A stretch of 59,094 nucleotides of DNA from the NCBI GenBank assembly GCA_964515555.1, contig CAZEVY010000021.1, forward strand, positions 1 to 59,094, given 5' to 3'. The notes under the pieces were generated by a model. That model was not told the origin of the DNA, searched no databases, and saw only the letters and a program-made list of their open reading frames with translations. Positions 51,041 to 59,094 of the stretch are shown one piece after another (the first letter of the stretch is position 1; every line of letters starts with the position of its first letter). The translations under genes and the position numbers were made by a program. Origin of the DNA: CAZEVY01 sp964515555. GTDB taxonomy: Bacteria; Acidobacteriota; Terriglobia; Bryobacterales; Bryobacteraceae.

Positions 51041-52609
51041 ATGCCGCGCGGTCCGCTGGCGTGGTGGTGCGCGGTCGGGTTTCTCACGCTGGCCGCGCTG
51101 GCGCTGCGGCTGTTCCTGTTCATCGGCTATCAGGGCTTCGACGACCGCACCTACATCTCCTACGCCTGGTTCTTCACCCAGGGCGGCGACTTCGCCGCCG
51201 CCGGCATCCGGGACAACTGGATCGGCCGAGTCGGCGCCTGGATGCCGCTGGCCGCGAGTCTCCAGCTTTTCGGAAGCTCCGAGGCGAGCCTGGCGATTCC
51301 CTCGCTGATCGGTTCGACCGGCTGCACGCTACTGACCGCCGTGATGGGGCGGGCTTTCTTCGGCGCGGCGGCGGGGCTGGGCGCGGCGTTCCTGTACGTG
51401 TTCTTCCCGCTCGACCTGCTTTACTCGACGCGGATGTACCCGGACCTCTCGATCGCGCTGCTCTCGACGCTGGCGTGGTATCTGTTCGTGCGGGGGGCGC
51501 GCAACGGCCGCCGCCGCACGCTGCTGGCGGCGGGGCTGGCGATCGGCGCGGCCTACCTGGTGAAGGAAACCGCCGTGATTCTGGGGATTCCGGCGTTGTG
51601 GTGGTGGCTGAGAAGGCAGCGGCGAGGCGTTGTGTGGGCGCTGGCGCCCGTGATCGCCGGGTTCGCGATGTGCCTGGCGGCGGAAACGGCGTTCTGGAAA
51701 GCGCGGACCGGAGATCTCTTGTACCGGTATCGCGGGCTGTTGACGCGCCAAGCGACGTTGTCGGCCCTGCCGGCAGCCGAGGCCCGAACCTGGTTTCCTC
51801 AACCCCTCCCGACTGAACGCTTCCGGGCCGAGAATACTTTCCTGGACGCCGCGCTGATGTACGCCACGAACGAAGAGTTCGGCCTCCTGTTCCTGATGGC
51901 GATTCCTCTGGCGGTTCAAGCGATTCGGAGAGCCAGGGACGAACACGGACTGGGTCTCCTCTTCCTCTCGGTTTCGCTGGTGCTGCTGTTCGTTCCCTTG
52001 CAATGGCCCTTCACGATTCCGCGTGATCCGCGATATCACAGCGTAGTGGCGCCGGCAGCGGTGCTCCTGGTGGTGCGCTGGCTGTGGGAGCTCGACCGCC
52101 GGCGGCGAGCGGCGGCGGTCGCCGTGCTCGTGCTTTCGTGGCTGCCGTGCATCTACGCCGGCTACGCGTCGTCGCGGATCGCCACCAAACGCGCCGTGGC
52201 GCGCTATGTGGCGGCGCACCCCGGCGAGCAATTCTGGCTCTCCAACCCGTCGGCCGCCGACGCCATCCTTCTGAATCGATTCCGAGCCGATCTCCGGATC
52301 GGCGTGCACCGGATTCTCGAACCGCCGACGCCGAGGCCGTTCCTGAGCAACTTTCTCCGATGCCTGCGGCCGGAGGCGCCCACGGCCGCCGAAGCGCCGG
52401 CGATCCGCTCGGGGCGCGTCGTCTTCGTGCGCGTGGGCGAGCCGCGCGCCGTGGCGGAGTCGCTGACGAAGCGGCTGCCGGCGGGGTGGCGTGCAATCGA
52501 CGTGCTGGCCGATGAGAACGGCGCGCCGGGTTTTCTTCCCGAGGGGCTGCGGAGGAGGCTGTCGCCGGCGCGGGCCGAGGTGGCGGTGGTGTTCGCGGCG
52601 GGGCGATAG
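51041..52609 (+). CDS. Family 39 glycosyltransferase (ArnT/PMT-like), integral membrane
   Basis: 522 aa with about ten membrane helices. The first luminal loop carries the acidic pair FDDRTYISYAWFFTQGGDFA expected at the GT39 active site. PLDLLYSTRMYPDLSIALLS and LVKETAVILGIPALWWWLRR are typical of the GT-C family, and a soluble C-terminal domain follows (AAHPGEQFWLSNPSAADAIL). GT39 enzymes transfer sugars from polyprenyl-phosphate donors to lipid A, proteins or glycans on the periplasmic side. Its 3' end is 3 bp from the convergent SDR gene. Confidence 0.83.
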   Translation: MPRGPLAWWCAVGFLTLAALALRLFLFIGYQGFDDRTYISYAWFFTQGGDFAAAGIRDNWIGRVGAWMPLAASLQLFGSSEASLAIPSLIGSTGCTLLTAVMGRAFFGAAAGLGAAFLYVFFPLDLLYSTRMYPDLSIALLSTLAWYLFVRGARNGRRRTLLAAGLAIGAAYLVKETAVILGIPALWWWLRRQRRGVVWALAPVIAGFAMCLAAETAFWKARTGDLLYRYRGLLTRQATLSALPAAEARTWFPQPLPTERFRAENTFLDAALMYATNEEFGLLFLMAIPLAVQAIRRARDEHGLGLLFLSVSLVLLFVPLQWPFTIPRDPRYHSVVAPAAVLLVVRWLWELDRRRRAAAVAVLVLSWLPCIYAGYASSRIATKRAVARYVAAHPGEQFWLSNPSAADAILLNRFRADLRIGVHRILEPPTPRPFLSNFLRCLRPEAPTAAEAPAIRSGRVVFVRVGEPRAVAESLTKRLPAGWRAIDVLADENGAPGFLPEGLRRRLSPARAEVAVVFAAGR

Positions 52610-52612
52610 CCC

Positions 52613-53381
52613 CTAGCGCCCCCACTTGCGGGCGATGTACCAGTCCATCAGCCGCGGCATGAGAAACTCCATCGTCATGAAAATCTTCCCGATGGCGGGA
52701 ACATAGACGTTCCGCGATCGCGACCGCAGGCCGCGCAGAATGCCCTCGGCGACGGCCTCGGGAGAGACCACCCGCCGGATCGCGGCCACGTCCCCGGGCG
52801 CGACGCCCGCCAGCACGTTCTCGCGAAAGCGCGTGTCGACGATGCCCGGGCACACCTTCATGACGTGGATGCCGTCGCGCGCCAGCTCGCGCCGTTGCGA
52901 GTCGCTGACGGCGTGCATGGCGAACTTCGAGGCGCAGTAGACCACCGACCAGGGCAGCGACACCACGCCGCCCACCGATCCCAGGTTGACGATCGCGCCC
53001 GAGCGCTGCCGCCGCATGACGGGGATGACGAGCTGGGCCAGCGCCAGCGGCGCGACGACATTGACGTCGAAGAGCCGCCGGGTGAGGTCGATTGGTACGG
53101 TCGAAGGCGGCGCGTAGAGTCCCACCGCGGCGTTGTTCACCAGCACGTCGATGCGTCCGAAGCGCTCCACGGCCAGCTCGACGATGCGCCGGCGCACGCC
53201 CTCCCCGCCGATGTCGCCGACGGCATGGGCGACGCGATCGCCTTCCGCCAGGCTGCCGGCCGGCGCCACAAGGGCGGAGAGCACCAGCCGCGCCCCTTCG
53301 CGGAGAAAGGCTCGGGCGCAGGCGGGCGCCGATCCCTTCGGATGCGCCGGTGACGATAATCACGCGGTCCTGGAAGTTCAT
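52613..53381 (-). pseudogene. Short-chain dehydrogenase/reductase, +1 frameshift near the 5' end
   Basis: From 53381 the frame reads NFQDRVIIVTGASEGIGA and then goes out of phase. Removing one G from the GGG at 53324-53326 restores ACARAFLREGARLVLSALVA and joins the remaining 223-residue frame: RFGRIDVLVNNAAVGLYAPP, NLGSVGGVVSLPWSVVYCAS, catalytic YCASKFAMHAVSD (YxxxK) and PGIVDTRFRENVLAG. Full length would be about 255 aa, a classical SDR. Its ATG overlaps the wecB stop (ATGA), so it belongs to the minus operon. Either a true frameshift or an assembly error. Confidence 0.8.
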
Positions 53382-54505
53382 GGAAGTTGGCGTACCGTCC
53401 CGCTACGCTCGCGGCCCGGCGCCGCGGCGAGAAATTCGCGGATGGCGTCGACGCATCGGGAGGCGGCGCGCCCGTCCCACAGCGGCGGCACGCGGCCCGT
53501 CTTCGGCGCGCGAAGATGCGCCTCCCAGGCCTCCAGGATGCTTTCGCGGGTGGCGCCGGCCAGGCGGTTGCTGCCCTGGGTGACGGTGACGGGCCGCTCG
53601 GTGTTCTCGCGCAGCGTCAGACAGGGGATGCCGAGCGCGGTGGTCTCTTCCTGGATGCCGCCGGAGTCGGTCAGCACCACCGCCGCTCCGCTCATCAGCG
53701 CCAGGAAATCGAGATAGCCGAGCGGCTCGGCGACCCGCACCGACGGAATTCCCCGCGGGCGCAGCTCCGCGAGCCTCGCGGCGGTCCGCGGATGCACGGG
53801 GAACCAGAGGGGTTGATGGCGCGCGACGATTTCGAGGGCCGAAAGAATGCCGTCGAGCAGCGCCGGATCGTTGACGTTCGAGGGGCGGTGCAGCGTCACG
53901 ACGCCGTAGGGAGCCTCCGGCGGCGGGTCGAAGGGAGAGGGGAGCCGCCGCGCGCGCTCGAGATTCTCGAGCAGTGTGTCGACCATCAGGTTCCCCACCA
54001 CCGCCAGCCGCGGCTCCGGCACGCCTTCGCGCAGCAGATTCTCGCGGCCGCCCTCCTCGGTGATCAGAAACAGGTCGGAGATGGCGTCGGTGACGAGGCG
54101 GTTGATCTCCTCCGGCATCGACCGGTCGAAGCTGCGCAGTCCGGCTTCGACGTGTACCACCGGAATTCCGAGCTTGGCGGCGGCGAGCGCCGAGGCCGCC
54201 GTGGAATTGACGTCGCCCACCACCACCAGGGCTGCCGGGGCTTCGCCGGTCAGCACGGGCTCCATGCGCTCGAGGATCCGCGCCGTCTGACGGGCGTGGG
54301 AGTCCGAGCCGACCTCCAGCCGGTGCGCGGGCTGGGGAATTCCGAGGTCGCGGAAAAAGGACTCCGACATGCGGTCGTCGTAGTGCTGTCCGGTGTGCAC
54401 CAGCACCACGTCGAAGCCGGCGGCGGCAAGCGCGCGCGTCAGCGGCGCCAGCTTCATGAAGTTCGGACGCGCCCCGCCGACGCAGAGGATCTTCCGGCGC
54501 GTCAC
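53378..54505 (-). CDS. wecB: UDP-N-acetylglucosamine 2-epimerase (non-hydrolysing)
   Basis: 375 aa. KILCVGGARPNFMKLAPLTR, VLVHTGQHYDDRMSESFFRD, VVGDVNSTAASALAAAKLGI, HVEAGLRSFDRSMPEEINR, TLHRPSNVNDP, FPVHPRTAARL, LTDSGGIQEETTALGIPCLT and LRENTERPVTVTQGSNRL. The last pair is diagnostic of the WecB branch, unlike the WbpI-like copy at 1075. Converts UDP-GlcNAc to UDP-ManNAc. Overlaps both neighbours by 4 bp (GT4 upstream, SDR downstream), so part of a coupled operon. Confidence 0.9.
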   Translation of the reverse strand: MTRRKILCVGGARPNFMKLAPLTRALAAAGFDVVLVHTGQHYDDRMSESFFRDLGIPQPAHRLEVGSDSHARQTARILERMEPVLTGEAPAALVVVGDVNSTAASALAAAKLGIPVVHVEAGLRSFDRSMPEEINRLVTDAISDLFLITEEGGRENLLREGVPEPRLAVVGNLMVDTLLENLERARRLPSPFDPPPEAPYGVVTLHRPSNVNDPALLDGILSALEIVARHQPLWFPVHPRTAARLAELRPRGIPSVRVAEPLGYLDFLALMSGAAVVLTDSGGIQEETTALGIPCLTLRENTERPVTVTQGSNRLAGATRESILEAWEAHLRAPKTGRVPPLWDGRAASRCVDAIREFLAAAPGRERSGTVRQLP

Positions 54506-55722
54506 GAGGCCACCATTCCCCGCAGCAGCCCGGCGAGAGTGGCGGCCTGACGCCGGCCGTCGAAATTATCGAGAAACCAGGCGTTGGGCCGCGCTTCGGC
54601 GGGCGGCGTACGCAAGAAATCGAGCAGTTTTCCGTCGAAGGCGTCGGCCGAATCCTCCGGATAGAGAAACGCGGCTGGCACTTCCGATCCGCGGATAATG
54701 CGCTCGACGATGGAGTCCGGCGGAATCACCGCGAGAATCGAACGGCCCGCGCGCAGATAATGAAACATCTTGCCGGGGGCCCCGTAGCCGGAGTTCATCT
54801 CGTTGGTGTCGAGCAGCAGCAGGTAGTCGCTTTCGGCCAGGCGCTCGAGCGCCTCCCGGTGCGGCACGACGCCGGGGGTTTCGAGACATCCCAGCGCGCG
54901 CAGCCGCTCGAACGACGCCAGCGGCCGCACGGCGGGATCCTCGGAGATCGGCCCGAACACGCGTATGCACAGCGAGGCCGGGTCGAGCCGCCCGGAACCG
55001 GTCAGCCGCTCGATCGACTCCAGCAGCAGGTGCGGATGCCGGCGTCCGTAGATCGTCCCGGTATAGGTGAGCAGGCGGCGGGCGCGCGCCTCAACGGGAC
55101 GGACGGGAATGTTCTCCTCGGGATCGTAGCCGTTCCAGAGAACGTGCATCTTGGAGGCGTATTCGGGATACTTTCCTTTCCAGGCGTCCACGATCCCGTC
55201 GGTCACCGCGATCAGCAGGCGCGCGTCGCGGAAAATGCGGCGCTCGGCCCAGGGTTCGTGCCGCAGGCCGCGCCGTCCGCGAAAGGCGTTGCCCACCAGC
55301 GGATCGCGGAAGTCGGCGGCCCAGGCGAGGCCGCGCCGCCGCGCCAGCCACTGCGCGGCCAGATGATTGCTCAGCGGGGGGAACGTCGAGAGCAGCGCGC
55401 GCACCGGATGTTTCTCCACAATCTCGCCGGCGGCCGCCACCGCGTGGGGCGCCCAGGGTAGCCGCTCGTTGTGCGGCACCATACGCTGTACGATGCGCGC
55501 CGCCCCTTCCACTACGCGCGCCTTCCAGGACGGATCCCGGGGCGCGTGGTGCACGTTGTTCATCTCGACCCGCCCGAACTCGCTCGCGCACACCACGTGC
55601 GGGACGACGCCGTTATCGGGAAGGTACTTCCAGAAGCGCAGCGGGCGGTGGATTCCCGTGCTCGCCGACGGCGGGAAATTATACGCGAACAGGACAATGT
55701 GCAGCGGCTCTCCGGTCGGCAT
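54502..55722 (-). CDS. Glycosyltransferase, GT4 type
   Basis: 406 aa. HIVLFAYNFPPSASTGIHRP at the N-terminus, a WAADFRDPLVGNAFR central segment, then LLIAVTDGIVDAWKGKYPEY, VLWNGYDPEENIPV and the GT-B donor domain (LLTYTGTIYGRRHPHLLLES, LLLDTNEMNSGYGAPGKMFH). The FRDPLVGN wording resembles GT4 enzymes of sialic-acid-like and capsule clusters. The ATG overlaps the carbamoyltransferase stop by one base (TGATG) and the stop overlaps the epimerase start. Probably uses ManNAc- or GlcNAc-type donors made by the downstream epimerase (inference). Confidence 0.82.
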   Translation of the reverse strand: MPTGEPLHIVLFAYNFPPSASTGIHRPLRFWKYLPDNGVVPHVVCASEFGRVEMNNVHHAPRDPSWKARVVEGAARIVQRMVPHNERLPWAPHAVAAAGEIVEKHPVRALLSTFPPLSNHLAAQWLARRRGLAWAADFRDPLVGNAFRGRRGLRHEPWAERRIFRDARLLIAVTDGIVDAWKGKYPEYASKMHVLWNGYDPEENIPVRPVEARARRLLTYTGTIYGRRHPHLLLESIERLTGSGRLDPASLCIRVFGPISEDPAVRPLASFERLRALGCLETPGVVPHREALERLAESDYLLLLDTNEMNSGYGAPGKMFHYLRAGRSILAVIPPDSIVERIIRGSEVPAAFLYPEDSADAFDGKLLDFLRTPPAEARPNAWFLDNFDGRRQAATLAGLLRGMVAS

Positions 55723-58700
55723 CAGAACATCACATAAACCGACTCGGAGACCTGCTCCTCGACCTCGGCCGCGACCGGGTGGGCCAGTCCGGCGGCGATC
55801 AGCCTGGCGATCACCGGCTCCAGGGCGCGCGCCGCTTCGCGCCCGTGCCAGTTGGCGGTCAGCGCGCGCGCGAAGCGCCGCGGATCGGGATTCTCGGTGG
55901 CGAGCGCCGGAGGAGTCTCGAACAGCGGACGAAGCCGCGCCGGCTCGCCCGCGTCCGTCCAGGTCGATGACACGGCGTCGGCCTTGGCGCCCACGGCGAC
56001 CTCGCCGTCGGCGCGCAGCCGTCCCGCGGCCGGCCAGAAGTCGCGCGTGAAGATCTCGCTCAGCTCGCCGAGCAGCTCCGCCGGTTGCTCCTCCGGCGCC
56101 GCCGTCGCGATGTCTTCGTTCTCCAGGCCCTCGCCCTTGCCTTCATGCCAGGGCGGCTGATCGTCCTTCACCAGGATGCAGTCGCCCAGCGCCAGCACGT
56201 CCATCTCGGTGCGCATGAAGCAGCGATAGGCGTCCTGCGGCGTGCATACGATCGGCTCGCCGCGCACGTTGAACGACGTGTTGACCACCACCGCGCAACC
56301 CGTGTCCCGGCGGAAGCGGTCGACCAGGTCGTAGAACTCCGGGTGATGCTCGCGGCGAACGGTCTGCACGCGCGCCGAGTAGTCGACGTGCGTGATGGCG
56401 GGCACGTCCGACCGCAGGCGGCGGACCACGGGGAGCAGGTCGTCGCCCTCGGCCGGCGTGGCGTCGAGCGGCAGGCGCCGCGAGGCCCGCACCGGGGCGA
56501 CGAGCAGCATGTAGGGGCTGTCGCGGTCGAGCTCGAAATAATCGCCGGCGTGTTCGGCGAGCACCGCCGGGGCGAACGGGCGGAACGACTCCCGGTACTT
56601 GATGCGCAGATTGAGCGACGCCTGCATCTCGGGGTTGCGCGCGTCGCCCAGAATCGAGCGCGACCCGAGCGATCGTGGCCCGAACTCCAGGCGTCCGGCG
56701 AAGTGGCCCACGACCTTGCCTTCGGCCAGTTTCGACGAAAGGAACGCGTTGCGCTCCTCGCCCGTCATCCTGCGGTACGGGTATCCGTAGGTCTCCAGGT
56801 ATCCTTCGATCTCGCCGTTGTGGAATGCCGGCCCGAGATACGATCCGCCCTGCGCGGCTTTTCCGGCCGGCGGCGTGCGGTCGCGCTCGAAGTAGTTGTG
56901 CCAGACGTCGAGCGCGACGCCCAGCGAGCAGCCCGAATCGCCGGCCGCCGGCTGAATCCAGATGTCCTCGAACGGACCTTCCCTCAGCAGCCGCCCGTTG
57001 GCGACGCAGTTGAGCGCCACGCCTCCGGCCAGGCACAGCTTGCGCTCACCGGTGAGCGCGTGCGCCGTCCGCGCCATGCGCAGCATGGCCTCCTCGGTGA
57101 CCGCCTGAATCGACCGCGCGATGTCGATCTCGCGCCGCGTGATGCGGCTCTCCGGCCGCCGGCGCGGGCCGCCGAACAGCTCGTCGAACTTCGGCGACGT
57201 CATCGACGACTCGCGCAGGAAGGCGAAGTAATCGAGATTCAACCGCACCGAGCCGTCGGCCTTGAGGTCAACGATCTCGTCGAGGATGCGCTGTTGATAC
57301 ACCGGCTCGCCATAGGGCGCCAGGCCCATCATCTTGTACTCGCCGGAGTTGACCTTGAAGCCCGTGAAGTACGTGAAGGCCGAGTACAGCAGCCCGAGCG
57401 AGTTCGGAAACCGCATCTCCTTCAGGAGCCGCACGCGGCTTCCCTCACCGCGTCCGATCGACGCCGTGGCCCACTCGCCGACGCCGTCGATGGTGAGGAT
57501 CGCCGCCGAATCGAACGGCGATGGATAAAAACAGCTGGCCGCGTGCGATCGGTGGTGCACGCCTTCGAGCACCGGTCCGTCATAGCCGAGATACTCGCGG
57601 ATGAGCCGCGGCAGGTGCAGCTTCAAGCGCAGCCACGACGGCATGATCTTCCGCCACATGGCCTCGGCCGGCGCGCGATCGACGGCCATCACGGAGTGGC
57701 AGATGCGCTCGAACGTCAGCGCCGAATTGTCGTAGAAGGCTACCGCCGCCAGCTCGCCGGGCGCCACGCCGCCCTCCTCCAGGCAGTAGTTGATGGCGTT
57801 GTGCGGAAAACGCCGGTCGTTCTTCACGCGCGTGAAGCGCTCTTCCTCCGCCGCGGCGACGATCTCGCCGTCGCGGATCAGCGCCGCCGCCGAGTTGTGG
57901 TAGAAGCACGAAATTCCGAGCACCCAGGTGGACCCGGCCCGCCGCGCGGGCAGCGCGGGCGAAGGCCTGGGCGCCGCCGGCGCCGGCGAAGCCGCGGGCG
58001 CGGCGGAGGGCTGCGCGGGCGCCAGTCCCCGCGATCGCAGAAACGCCGCCATGTCGCCGGCGACGATGCCGTGCGCCAGCGGCGTGAAGTGCCCGCCGGC
58101 CTCGAAGCTCAGCCTCTGGCGCGTCTCGTAGGGCAGCCCGGCGAGCCGCGTGCTCACATCGCAGACGTGGACGCCGCGCGACGGATCGTCCAGGCCGTTG
58201 AACAGCTCCTGATACACCGGCTCCATCCCGACGACGTAGAAATCCTTCGTCGGGATCGGCACGATGACCACGGGCAGCGGCTTCACTTCCTCGACGAACT
58301 GCCGCAGGATGGCCTCCATCAGCCGCCAGCCGGGCGTGTCGGCCGAGAGAATGTCCGGATACGGATGCACGGCGCGCAGCCGCTTCACTTCGGTGATGAG
58401 CCGCGAGCCGAGCCCTTCGAGCAGCGGCGAGTGGCGCAGCTCCTTCAGCACCGGGACCTGCGAGTACCATTCGTGGACCTGCCGGAACCAGCCGTCCTCC
58501 TGGCGCGCGGCGGTGCGCACCGCGGCGGCTTCGTCTTCGGCGATGCGTTCGCGGGGCACCGGCGAGTGCCGCAATTCCAGATGTCCGCCGGCGAGCTCGA
58601 AGTACGGCTTGGGGACCAGCAGGCGGCGCCCGGTGAGCCGGTCGACCGAGGGGCGGTGCGAGACCTGGATGCGGTGGAAGGAATCGATCTGCACGCAGAC

Positions 58701-59072
58701 CATGACGAGGTCGGCTTCGACGCCGCGCGCGAACTTGCGGTGAATGAGCAGGTGCTGATCGGTGCCGGTGCCGGAGACGCCGTAGTTCTGGACTTCGGCG
58801 CCCAGCTCGGCGCCGAGCCGGTCCGAGTAGCGGTCGGCGTTGACGACGTTGTCGCCGGCCGTGTAGGAGTCGCCGAACATGAGGATGCGGAAGCGGCCGT
58901 TGCGCTCGCGCTCGAACTCGAAATCGCTCCGGAAGCCGGCCGAGTTGGTGACCATCAGGTATCCGCCGTCGCCGCCCGGCACGCGCGCCCGCAGGTTCGG
59001 CACAAAGCGATGGCCGGCGTCGGGGTCGTAGCGGATCAGCATCCGGTGGGTGCTCTGATTGAGAAGAAACAT
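55722..59072 (-). CDS. Fusion: SGNH-hydrolase-like domain + carbamoyltransferase (NodU/CmcH)
   Basis: 1116 aa. Residues 55-345 form an SGNH/GDSL fold with the nucleophile in RILMFGDSYTAGDN (Ser69) and the catalytic histidine in GGHFTPLAHGIVAG (His334). A Pro/Ala linker (350-380) leads to a carbamoyltransferase: GISCFYHNSAAALIRDGEIV, EEERFTRVKNDRRFPHNAIN, VHHRSHAASCFYPSPFDSAA, LTIDGVGEWATASIGRG, CLAGGVALNCVANGRLLREG, EFGPRSLGSRSILGDARNPE, YRESFRPFAPAVLAEHAGD. About 140 further residues of unknown type end the protein. It would O-carbamoylate a sugar; the SGNH part may add or remove an acyl group. Head of the operon to 52613. Confidence 0.85.
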   Translation of the reverse strand: MFLLNQSTHRMLIRYDPDAGHRFVPNLRARVPGGDGGYLMVTNSAGFRSDFEFERERNGRFRILMFGDSYTAGDNVVNADRYSDRLGAELGAEVQNYGVSGTGTDQHLLIHRKFARGVEADLVMVCVQIDSFHRIQVSHRPSVDRLTGRRLLVPKPYFELAGGHLELRHSPVPRERIAEDEAAAVRTAARQEDGWFRQVHEWYSQVPVLKELRHSPLLEGLGSRLITEVKRLRAVHPYPDILSADTPGWRLMEAILRQFVEEVKPLPVVIVPIPTKDFYVVGMEPVYQELFNGLDDPSRGVHVCDVSTRLAGLPYETRQRLSFEAGGHFTPLAHGIVAGDMAAFLRSRGLAPAQPSAAPAASPAPAAPRPSPALPARRAGSTWVLGISCFYHNSAAALIRDGEIVAAAEEERFTRVKNDRRFPHNAINYCLEEGGVAPGELAAVAFYDNSALTFERICHSVMAVDRAPAEAMWRKIMPSWLRLKLHLPRLIREYLGYDGPVLEGVHHRSHAASCFYPSPFDSAAILTIDGVGEWATASIGRGEGSRVRLLKEMRFPNSLGLLYSAFTYFTGFKVNSGEYKMMGLAPYGEPVYQQRILDEIVDLKADGSVRLNLDYFAFLRESSMTSPKFDELFGGPRRRPESRITRREIDIARSIQAVTEEAMLRMARTAHALTGERKLCLAGGVALNCVANGRLLREGPFEDIWIQPAAGDSGCSLGVALDVWHNYFERDRTPPAGKAAQGGSYLGPAFHNGEIEGYLETYGYPYRRMTGEERNAFLSSKLAEGKVVGHFAGRLEFGPRSLGSRSILGDARNPEMQASLNLRIKYRESFRPFAPAVLAEHAGDYFELDRDSPYMLLVAPVRASRRLPLDATPAEGDDLLPVVRRLRSDVPAITHVDYSARVQTVRREHHPEFYDLVDRFRRDTGCAVVVNTSFNVRGEPIVCTPQDAYRCFMRTEMDVLALGDCILVKDDQPPWHEGKGEGLENEDIATAAPEEQPAELLGELSEIFTRDFWPAAGRLRADGEVAVGAKADAVSSTWTDAGEPARLRPLFETPPALATENPDPRRFARALTANWHGREAARALEPVIARLIAAGLAHPVAAEVEEQVSESVYVMF

Positions 59073-59094
59073 TTCTTACAAACTTTGATTATCC

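Noticed and set aside
1..59094. tRNA or rRNA genes and insertion sequences
   Set aside because: No tRNA cloverleaf, rRNA-like stretch or transposase was recognised by eye; a dedicated scan could still find a short one.

Overview
The window (about 59 kb, GC-rich) most resembles a Solibacter/Bryobacter-type acidobacterium. The evidence is one secreted protein with the 'Solibacter C-terminal' (TIGR03437-like) domain, an Oar-like TonB-dependent receptor, an SBBP-repeat protein, and an exosortase (Xrt/EpsH) glycan system. Three 100-N scaffold gaps (32137-32236, 36102-36201, 41352-41451) indicate a draft or metagenomic assembly.

Layout. 1-5.1 kb (minus): a tightly packed nucleotide-sugar operon (dehydrogenase, N-acetyltransferase, aminotransferase, WbpI-like 2-epimerase, glycosyltransferase) matching the WbpB/D/E/I route to a diacetamido uronic acid. 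5.4-10 kb (plus): rmlC-like, an rmlB with an in-frame stop, an exosortase-associated O-ligase and a flippase. 10-13.1 kb (minus): three NAD-dependent sugar genes. 13.1-14.1 kb: an Uma2 nuclease and a gene remnant. 14.2-18 kb: TonB receptor. 18-19.6 kb: exosortase plus EpsI. 19.5-24.2 kb: a plasmid-type replication module, with two divergent Rep-like initiators around eight 15-bp iterons (seven phased at exactly 22 bp), an AT-richer tract, a long hairpin and a tyrosine recombinase. 24.3-31.4 kb (minus): exosortase-associated glycan genes (two GT4, deacetylase, FemAB-like, GT2), interrupted by vapBC and a broken ORF6N gene. 31.5-33.7 kb: a partition module (HTH protein, an array of degenerate 8-bp repeats, ParA, RHH ParB-like protein). 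34-38.1 kb: SBBP/DUF11/FG-GAP/TIGR03437 secreted protein. 38.1-39.1 kb: gene fragments and parDE. 39.2-40.5 kb: nucleotide-sugar 6-dehydrogenase. 40.6-51 kb: a tail-fibre-like modular repeat protein and two very large paralogous secreted proteins. 51-59 kb: GT39, then a coupled minus-strand operon (SGNH-carbamoyltransferase fusion, GT4, WecB, frameshifted SDR).

How it fits together: nucleotide sugars are made, assembled by GT4/GT2/GT39 enzymes, flipped and ligated. The exosortase/EpsI pair and its companions link this glycan production to C-terminal protein sorting. The iteron origin and the ParA/RHH partition genes lie inside the glycan locus, so the simplest reading is that the window belongs to a megaplasmid or chromid (or an integrated plasmid) carrying an exosortase-type surface-polysaccharide locus.

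Two families of short dispersed repeats occupy the gene borders. One has a 10-bp period built on GCAGATGAAC, the other is built on GCTGATCGCTGA. Both supply stop codons to neighbouring genes. Several genes carry single-base lesions (rmlB, ORF6N, SDR) that are either true pseudogenes or residual sequence errors.
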